Shown in pieces: positions 59,363-64,000 of a DNA stretch of 64,000 nt. This DNA is from Fen-183 sp036504335 (GTDB taxonomy: Bacteria > Acidobacteriota > Thermoanaerobaculia > UBA5066): the NCBI GenBank assembly GCA_036504335.1, contig DASXVJ010000031.1:5504-69503 (forward strand), written 5' to 3'. Each line of letters opens with the position of its first letter. The stretch's first letter is position 1. The position numbers and the translations under genes were made by a program. The notes under the pieces were generated by a model that was not told the origin of the DNA, searched no databases, and worked only from the letters and a program-made list of their open reading frames with translations.

Positions 59363-60343
59363 ATGCCCGAAATCCAGACCTCCATGAGCGCCTACATCAA
59401 GGAGCACGCCGGCCTGAAGTACATCTTCTTCGGCGGCAAAGGCGGCGTCGGCAAGACCGTGTTCGCCGCCGCGACCGCGGTGCACAACGCCCAGCTCGGG
59501 CGCCGGACGATCCTCGCGTCCACGAACCCCGTCCACAGCCTCTCGAGCCTCCTCGGCCAGAACGTCCTCGGCAAGCACACGCCGGTCGAGGGCGTCCCGA
59601 ACCTCTGGGCCTACGAGATCGAGACGAAAGAGACGATCGAGCGCAGCAAGGTCGAGATCCGCGAAAAGATCCAGTGGTTCCTGAAGTTCGCGGACATCTC
59701 GACGAAGGCGGAGGACTTCGTCGAGTCCGCCACGATGAACCCGGCGTTCGAGGAGTCGGCGATGTTCGAGAACATGATCGACCTCATGTTCAAGGACGAG
59801 TACGACGTCTACGTCTTCGACACGGCACCCACCGCGAACGCGCGGCGGCTGCTCGGGATGTCGAAGGTGTACGGGCTCTGGGTCAACAAGATGCTCAAGA
59901 GCCGCGAGGAAGCGCGCACGCTGCGCGAGATGCTCTCGTTCACGAAGAAGAAGGAGGTGGACCCGCTCATGGCCTACCTCATCTCCTTCCGCGAGCGGAT
60001 GGAGCACGGCCGCGTCCTCCTCACGGACCCCGAGAAGACGTCGTTCTTCTTCGTGACGCTTCCCGAGGCGCTCCCGATCGCGGTCATCACGCGCTTCATC
60101 CAGTGGTTCCACGACTTCGGGATCCCCGTGGGCGGCGTTCTCGTCAACATGCTGATCGACAAGAAGTCCCTCGACGCCGGCGCGGCCGACTTCGTGAAGA
60201 ACCGCGTCGCGATGCAGGACGAGCACATGAAGACCGTCTGGCAGAAGTTCGACGGAAGCGTGCGCGCCATCGTCCCGCTCTACGAGACGGAGATCCGCGG
60301 CGTCCCGATGCTCAAGCGGCTCGGGGACGCGATGTTCGCGTAG
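59363..60343 (+). CDS. ArsA/Get3-family ATPase 2, with Asn at the catalytic switch-I position
   Basis: A 326-residue paralogue of the preceding ATPase. The Walker A FFGGKGGVGKTVFAAA (residues 22-37) is intact. Switch I reads ILASTNPVHSLSSLL, with Asn 55 where ArsA/Get3 proteins have the Asp that positions the attacking water. Switch II is FDTAPTANARRLLGM. This copy may therefore bind ATP but hydrolyse it poorly, perhaps acting as a regulatory half of a heterodimer with ATPase 1. No arsenite-binding cysteines. It is the last gene of the cluster. Confidence 0.85.
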   Translation: MPEIQTSMSAYIKEHAGLKYIFFGGKGGVGKTVFAAATAVHNAQLGRRTILASTNPVHSLSSLLGQNVLGKHTPVEGVPNLWAYEIETKETIERSKVEIREKIQWFLKFADISTKAEDFVESATMNPAFEESAMFENMIDLMFKDEYDVYVFDTAPTANARRLLGMSKVYGLWVNKMLKSREEARTLREMLSFTKKKEVDPLMAYLISFRERMEHGRVLLTDPEKTSFFFVTLPEALPIAVITRFIQWFHDFGIPVGGVLVNMLIDKKSLDAGAADFVKNRVAMQDEHMKTVWQKFDGSVRAIVPLYETEIRGVPMLKRLGDAMFA

Positions 60344-60362
60344 GAGCCGCAGGGCCGGAAGC

Positions 60363-60752
60363 ATGCGGCTGGGCGCGGTCCTGATCGGCGGCACTCTCGC
60401 GGCATCGCTCGCGGGCTGCGCCACCGTCGGCCGCCCCGATCTTTCGTCGCAGCGCTGCGGCGACGATCTTGCGCGGCAGATTGCGGACGTTCTCTTCGTC
60501 CAGGGAGAGTCGCGGCCCATCTCGGACGACCTCGCGAACGGCATCACCGGCGACCTGAGCACGGGCGCTCTCAGCCCCGTGAGCTTCTTCGCGGACTCTC
60601 CCTCGGGATGCCAGTACGGCTTCGCGATCCACCGCACGAGGGACGGCTGCGTGCTGAGGCTGTACTACCGGAAGCGGCCAGGGTACGAGGTCACGAACAA
60701 CATCACGTTCATCGCCACGCGGCCTCTCGAGGAGTGCGCCTGCGCGAAGTGA
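60363..60752 (+). CDS. Small lipoprotein of unknown function
   Basis: A 129-residue protein with a lipoprotein signal (LGAVLIGGTLAASLAGCATV, lipobox LAGC). The mature part has five further Cys and ends TRPLEECACAK. No family recognised. It starts 19 bases after the second ATPase and might be transcribed with it. Confidence 0.65.
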   Translation: MRLGAVLIGGTLAASLAGCATVGRPDLSSQRCGDDLARQIADVLFVQGESRPISDDLANGITGDLSTGALSPVSFFADSPSGCQYGFAIHRTRDGCVLRLYYRKRPGYEVTNNITFIATRPLEECACAK

Positions 60753-60808
60753 GCCGGCGGCCGGCAACGCCGTCGATCCCCTGCCACGCTCTCTCGTCGT
60801 CCTCCGAC

Positions 60809-60822
60809 CCTGATATCGTCGA
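60809..60822 (+). promoter_or_regulatory. Possible extended -10 promoter (TGATATCGT)
   Basis: CCTGATATCGTCGA occurs 39 bases upstream of the ATG at 60861. It is repeated with one change at 61383-61396 upstream of the next gene. It fits an extended -10 (TG, one base, TATCGT) but no -35 box is evident. Confidence 0.35.
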
Positions 60823-60860
60823 GTGACACGTCGCGGACGCCTCCGCGGCGAAGAGATCGG

Positions 60861-61325
60861 ATGTTCGACCAGTTCCTTCCGAAGAGCCTCGACAACCGGT
60901 ATCGCGGCCACCGGCTCGGAATCTGGCTCTTCGGAGTGGTCGTCTTCGTGAAGCTCGCCCAGTCCCTGGCCGTCATCTTCAACGGCGCTTCGGTCATCAC
61001 GTCCGCCGACGGCGTTCCCCTCGCCACGTATCCGCCGGCCAGCGCACAGACGGTCGTCGCCGTGTGGGCGCTCTCGGGGCTCTACCGCCTCGTCTTCGCG
61101 ACGCTCTGCGTGCTCGCGTGCGTGCGCTATCGCGCCGCCATCCCGCTCCTGTTTGCCCTGCTGGCGCTCGAGCACGTCGGCCGACAGCTCGTCCTCCACT
61201 TCCTTCCGGTGGTCCGCGCGGGCTCACCGCCCGGCCCGATCGTCCACCTCGTCCTCTTCGTCCTGACGATCCTCGGCCTGGCGCTTTCGCTCTGGAATCG
61301 CGGCGACCGGCGGGTTGGGGGCTGA
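60861..61325 (+). CDS. Hypothetical four-helix membrane protein
   Basis: A 154-residue protein with about four transmembrane helices (LGIWLFGVVVFVKLAQSLAV, AVWALSGLYRLVFATLCVLA, LLFALLALEHVGRQLVLHF, HLVLFVLTILGLALSLW). Its short soluble N-terminus has many Arg residues. No family recognised. It stands alone with its own putative promoter. Confidence 0.65.
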   Translation: MFDQFLPKSLDNRYRGHRLGIWLFGVVVFVKLAQSLAVIFNGASVITSADGVPLATYPPASAQTVVAVWALSGLYRLVFATLCVLACVRYRAAIPLLFALLALEHVGRQLVLHFLPVVRAGSPPGPIVHLVLFVLTILGLALSLWNRGDRRVGG

Positions 61326-61382
61326 TCCTCACCTCTTCCGGAACCGACCCCGTTCCCCTCCCCTTCCCTGTTGCGGCTGAGT

Positions 61383-61396
61383 CCTGATATCGTTGA
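61383..61396 (+). promoter_or_regulatory. Possible extended -10 promoter (TGATATCGT), second copy
   Basis: CCTGATATCGTTGA differs from the copy at 60809-60822 by one base and lies 54 bases before the ATG of the cytochrome c-like gene. No good -35 box. Confidence 0.35.
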
Positions 61397-61449
61397 TCAC
61401 GCACGATGAGGGATCGCGCTCGGTAGGCATTTCCGGGAGGGCTGGGCCG

Positions 61450-62673
61450 ATGAGAGTCGCTCGGCATTCGAACCTCATGCTCGTGGCGGCAGCGGCGCTC
61501 TGGACGGCCGTGCTTTCAGGACAGAACGTCTCCGCCCCGGCCGCGCTGGGCCGCGCGGCCGGGCCGGCACCGACGCCCACGAAGGCGCCGCAGGTCACGG
61601 GACCCCAGAACGTAGTCCTGCCGGCCCCCCCGCCGGCCGGCCAGGCGGCCGGGGCCGCAAATCCGGTCCAGGGGGCGAGCGCGTTCCCCCCGAAGCCCCC
61701 GGGCCCGCCTCCCTTCGAGCTCGCCCAGATCTACTACTTCGAGCCCGGCACGGGCACCAGGAACAGCGCCTGGCTGCAGGGCAACACCTGGGTCCTTCCC
61801 GCGGTGGATACGATGAAGGCCGCGGGCCTGACGTTTCTGTTCGACTCGAAGCTCCCGAAGCAGGAGATCTCCGACGTCGTCGAGAAGCGGATCTGCTGCG
61901 CGGAGCTCCTCGTCGCGGGCCAGCCCTCGCAGGTGACGTCGCTCGCGTTTTCGGGCGACCAGGTCTTCGTCCGCGCCGTCGTGCCCGACATGCAGTCCTG
62001 GCCCAAGACGGTTCAGCTCCACCTGTTCCATTCGGGCGGGGCCGCCAGCCCCGCCGACGCGATCCGCGCCTCCTCGCCGATCGGAGGCGCGGCCCCGTCC
62101 GGGCAGGTGCAGGCGCCCGTGGCGTCCTTCAGGAGCTCCTCGTCGGCGCCGATCCTCCGGCCGTTCATGGACTACAAGTCCACTCTCGCGACGGTCTCGG
62201 GCAAGAGAGTGAGCTACTTCGCGACCTTCCTCTACCCCACGTTCAGCCACGCGCGCTGCACCGACTGCCACTCGATGGGAGACGCCGTCGCGCTCCACAA
62301 CCAGCACGTGGCGGGCGGCATGCCGAACGTGAACGGCTTCGACCCCAAGGTGGCGGGCTGCAGCCAGCCGGCCTGCCACTCCCAGATCCAGGACTGGCGA
62401 ACGCCCCCCTTCTCGAAGAACGTCAACTGGCGGGGAAAGAGCGCGAGGGAAATCTGCAGCGTCGTCACGGGGCACCTCCCCTCGGCCGAGGGTCTGCACA
62501 AGCACTTCCACGAGGACCCCCGAGTCCTCTGGGCCGTGAGCAGCGGGTGGATTCCGCGAAACGCAAACGGACAGCCGCAGCCGCCCCTCCCGACGGCCCC
62601 GCCCCACAACGCGCAGGCGTGGTACCAGCTCGTGGACGCCTGGATCGCCGGCGGCTTCCCGTGTCCCCCGTGA
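61450..62673 (+). CDS. Exported cytochrome c-like protein
   Basis: A 407-residue protein from ATG 61450 with a signal peptide (NLMLVAAAALWTAVLSGQ), then a long Pro/Ala linker. A beta-rich domain follows (FELAQIYYFEPGTG, VFVRAVVPDMQSWPKTVQLH). The C-terminal domain has a standard haem c motif CTDCH (ARCTDCHSMGD) and a second CSQPACH with four residues between the cysteines instead of two. A third Cys-containing stretch (EICSVVTGHLPSAEG) lies after it. It is likely a periplasmic electron carrier or a haem-domain enzyme subunit. No redox partner is adjacent. Confidence 0.65.
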   Translation: MRVARHSNLMLVAAAALWTAVLSGQNVSAPAALGRAAGPAPTPTKAPQVTGPQNVVLPAPPPAGQAAGAANPVQGASAFPPKPPGPPPFELAQIYYFEPGTGTRNSAWLQGNTWVLPAVDTMKAAGLTFLFDSKLPKQEISDVVEKRICCAELLVAGQPSQVTSLAFSGDQVFVRAVVPDMQSWPKTVQLHLFHSGGAASPADAIRASSPIGGAAPSGQVQAPVASFRSSSSAPILRPFMDYKSTLATVSGKRVSYFATFLYPTFSHARCTDCHSMGDAVALHNQHVAGGMPNVNGFDPKVAGCSQPACHSQIQDWRTPPFSKNVNWRGKSAREICSVVTGHLPSAEGLHKHFHEDPRVLWAVSSGWIPRNANGQPQPPLPTAPPHNAQAWYQLVDAWIAGGFPCPP

Positions 62674-62736
62674 CCCGGTCCTGAGACCCTGCGACGCGGT
62701 GTCATCGGGCGCGCGGAGTAGGCTTCCGGCCCAGGA

Positions 62737-64000
62737 ATGCCGATGCCCGCCCTCCATCCCGACGAGCTGGCGATGCTGCTGGACCTGAGCGAGGCGCTCG
62801 GGTCGCCCCTCAACCTCCGAGCCTCGTTCGCACGCGCCCTCGAGATCCTCGAGACCGACCTGAAAGCGGTCTTCGGGATGGTCGCGTTCTTCGAGGCGGA
62901 AACCGGCGAGCTGAAGGTGGAAGCCGTCACGGGCCGGCACGACGCGGCCGCGCGCAAGGCCCGCTACCGCCTCGGCGAAGGAATCTCGACCCGCGTCGTG
63001 AAGACAGGCAAACCAATCGCGGTGCCGCACGCCAGCCAGGAGCCTCTGTTCCGGGACCAGCTCGGCCTCCTCGCGTCGCGCAGGTCCTCGAAGGACGACC
63101 TGTCGTACACGTCCGTCCCGATCCGGATCGATGGGAAGAGCGCCGGCGCCCTCGCCGTCGCGTTCGTGTACGACAAGACCCGGGACCTCGGGCATCTCGT
63201 CAAGGTCCTCGGCATCGCCGCCTCGATGCTGGGGCAGGCGGCGCGCGTCCACCGCCTCCTCGAGGGCGAGCGCGACCGGCTCATGGAGGAGAACCGGCAG
63301 CTCAAGGAGAAGCTCCGTGAGCGTTACGACGTCGGCAACCTCGTCGGGACGAGCCATCCCATGCAGAAGCTCTTCGAGGAGGTCGCACAGGCGGCGCCCG
63401 CGAACACGACGGTCCTGATCCGGGGGGAATCCGGAACCGGCAAGGAGCTCGTCGCCCACGCGATCCACTACAACTCCCCGCGGGCGGGCAAGCCGTTCGT
63501 CAAGGTCAGCTGCGCCGCGCTTCCGGAAAATCTCATCGAATCCGAGCTCTTCGGATACGAGCCGGGCGCCTTCACGGGCGCCGAGAAGCAGAAGAAAGGG
63601 CGGTTCGAGCTCGCGCACGGCGGCACGCTCTTCCTCGACGAGGTCGGCGACCTCCCCGCCGCCACGCAGGTCAAGCTCCTCCGCGTCCTTCAGGAGCGCG
63701 AGTTCGAGCGGCTCGGCGGCGTCAAGGCGATCCGTGTCGACGTCCGGCTCATCGCGGCTACGAACATCGATCTCGAAGAAGCGATGAAGGAGGGCCGGTT
63801 CCGGGAGGACCTCTACTACCGGCTGAACGTCTTCGGCCTCTTCGTGCCCCCTCTCCGCGAGCGCCGGTCGGACATCCTTCTCCTCGCCGACCACTTCGTC
63901 GAGAAGTATGCGGCGGCCCACGGACGGAGCGTCCGCCGGATCTCCACGTCCGCGATCGACATGCTCATGAGCTACCACTGGCCCGGCAACGTGCGCGAGC
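62737..64000 (+). CDS. NifA-like sigma-54-dependent activator (cut by window end)
   Basis: At least 421 residues from ATG 62737 (ATG 62743 is also in frame). The N-terminal GAF domain spans about residues 20-165. A coiled linker (LLEGERDRLMEENRQLKEKL) is followed by the AAA+ domain with Walker A GESGTGKE, the sigma-54 contact loop GAFTGA, Walker B GGTLFLDEVGD, RFREDLYYRLNVF and WPGNVRE at the edge. The C-terminal DNA-binding helix-turn-helix lies outside the window. It should activate sigma-54 promoters in response to a small-molecule or redox signal sensed by GAF. Confidence 0.93.
   Translation, partial: MPMPALHPDELAMLLDLSEALGSPLNLRASFARALEILETDLKAVFGMVAFFEAETGELKVEAVTGRHDAAARKARYRLGEGISTRVVKTGKPIAVPHASQEPLFRDQLGLLASRRSSKDDLSYTSVPIRIDGKSAGALAVAFVYDKTRDLGHLVKVLGIAASMLGQAARVHRLLEGERDRLMEENRQLKEKLRERYDVGNLVGTSHPMQKLFEEVAQAAPANTTVLIRGESGTGKELVAHAIHYNSPRAGKPFVKVSCAALPENLIESELFGYEPGAFTGAEKQKKGRFELAHGGTLFLDEVGDLPAATQVKLLRVLQEREFERLGGVKAIRVDVRLIAATNIDLEEAMKEGRFREDLYYRLNVFGLFVPPLRERRSDILLLADHFVEKYAAAHGRSVRRISTSAIDMLMSYHWPGNVRE

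Noticed and set aside
58365..60343. Arsenite efflux (arsAB) operon
   Set aside because: No arsB, arsD or arsR and no metalloid-binding cysteines in either ATPase.

Overview
This is about 64 kb of dense, very GC-rich bacterial chromosome with almost no spacing between genes. Four-base ATGA/GTGA start-stop overlaps are common, and neighbouring opposite-strand genes often touch or overlap at their 3' ends. No rRNA, tRNA, CRISPR, insertion sequence or phage gene is visible. The gene mix suggests a member of the Acidobacteriota or a related soil/sediment lineage: two large PknB-type Ser/Thr kinases with TPR or propeller tails, S9 and M28 secreted peptidases, NifJ-type pyruvate:ferredoxin oxidoreductase, CstA, TPR proteins and GGDEF/EAL signalling. 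That placement is inference from gene content only.

Layout. 1-5.4 kb: a malonyl-CoA decarboxylase (cut by the window edge) is divergent from a Liv-type ABC transporter (livHMGF) followed by a malonyl-CoA synthetase, together a likely malonate uptake and use locus. 5.4-15.2 kb: housekeeping and accessory genes (S9 peptidase, diguanylate cyclase, aminotransferase, CaCA exchanger, SpoU methyltransferase, FKBP isomerase, AMMECR1 protein, hydrolase, archaeal-type GAPDH-like protein). 15.2-21.8 kb: a minus-strand signalling operon with two odd receiver domains, a TPR histidine kinase and a sigma-54-type AAA+ protein. 22-28 kb: SPFH protein, secreted proteins, Nudix, NYN-LOTUS protein, YgfZ and an EamA transporter. 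28-42 kb: a giant secreted propeller/NPDVS-repeat protein, the two kinases, a REC-GGDEF-EAL protein and a tight queD-surE-pcm-acyP operon. 42.6-47.2 kb: NifJ and a DHOD-like flavoprotein. 47-55 kb: a TMTC-like TPR membrane protein, peroxiredoxin, DinB, M28 peptidase, dienelactone hydrolase, an exonuclease remnant, hemerythrin and acyl-CoA-binding protein. 55-60.4 kb: CstA, then two small paralogous proteins followed by two tandem ArsA/Get3-family ATPases. 60.4-64 kb: a lipoprotein, a membrane protein, a cytochrome c-like protein and a NifA-like activator cut by the window end.

The most unusual signal crosses gene boundaries. A family of AT-richer half-sites (core TTCTAAGAAATCTTC, next to CCCTCTTCACC and a pyrimidine tract) occurs at least eight times as facing inverted pairs 60-270 bp apart. 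The pairs lie inside coding sequences (without breaking the frame), across start codons or in gene junctions, and each could fold into a long RNA or DNA hairpin. In unrelated proteins they encode the same peptides (SKKxFSS, EDFLRR). A second candidate system is the ArsA-like pair with its two small partner proteins. One ATPase has Asn where the catalytic switch-I Asp of Get3 normally sits. Its upstream region shares promoter-like motifs with the regions upstream of cstA and between nifJ and the next gene.
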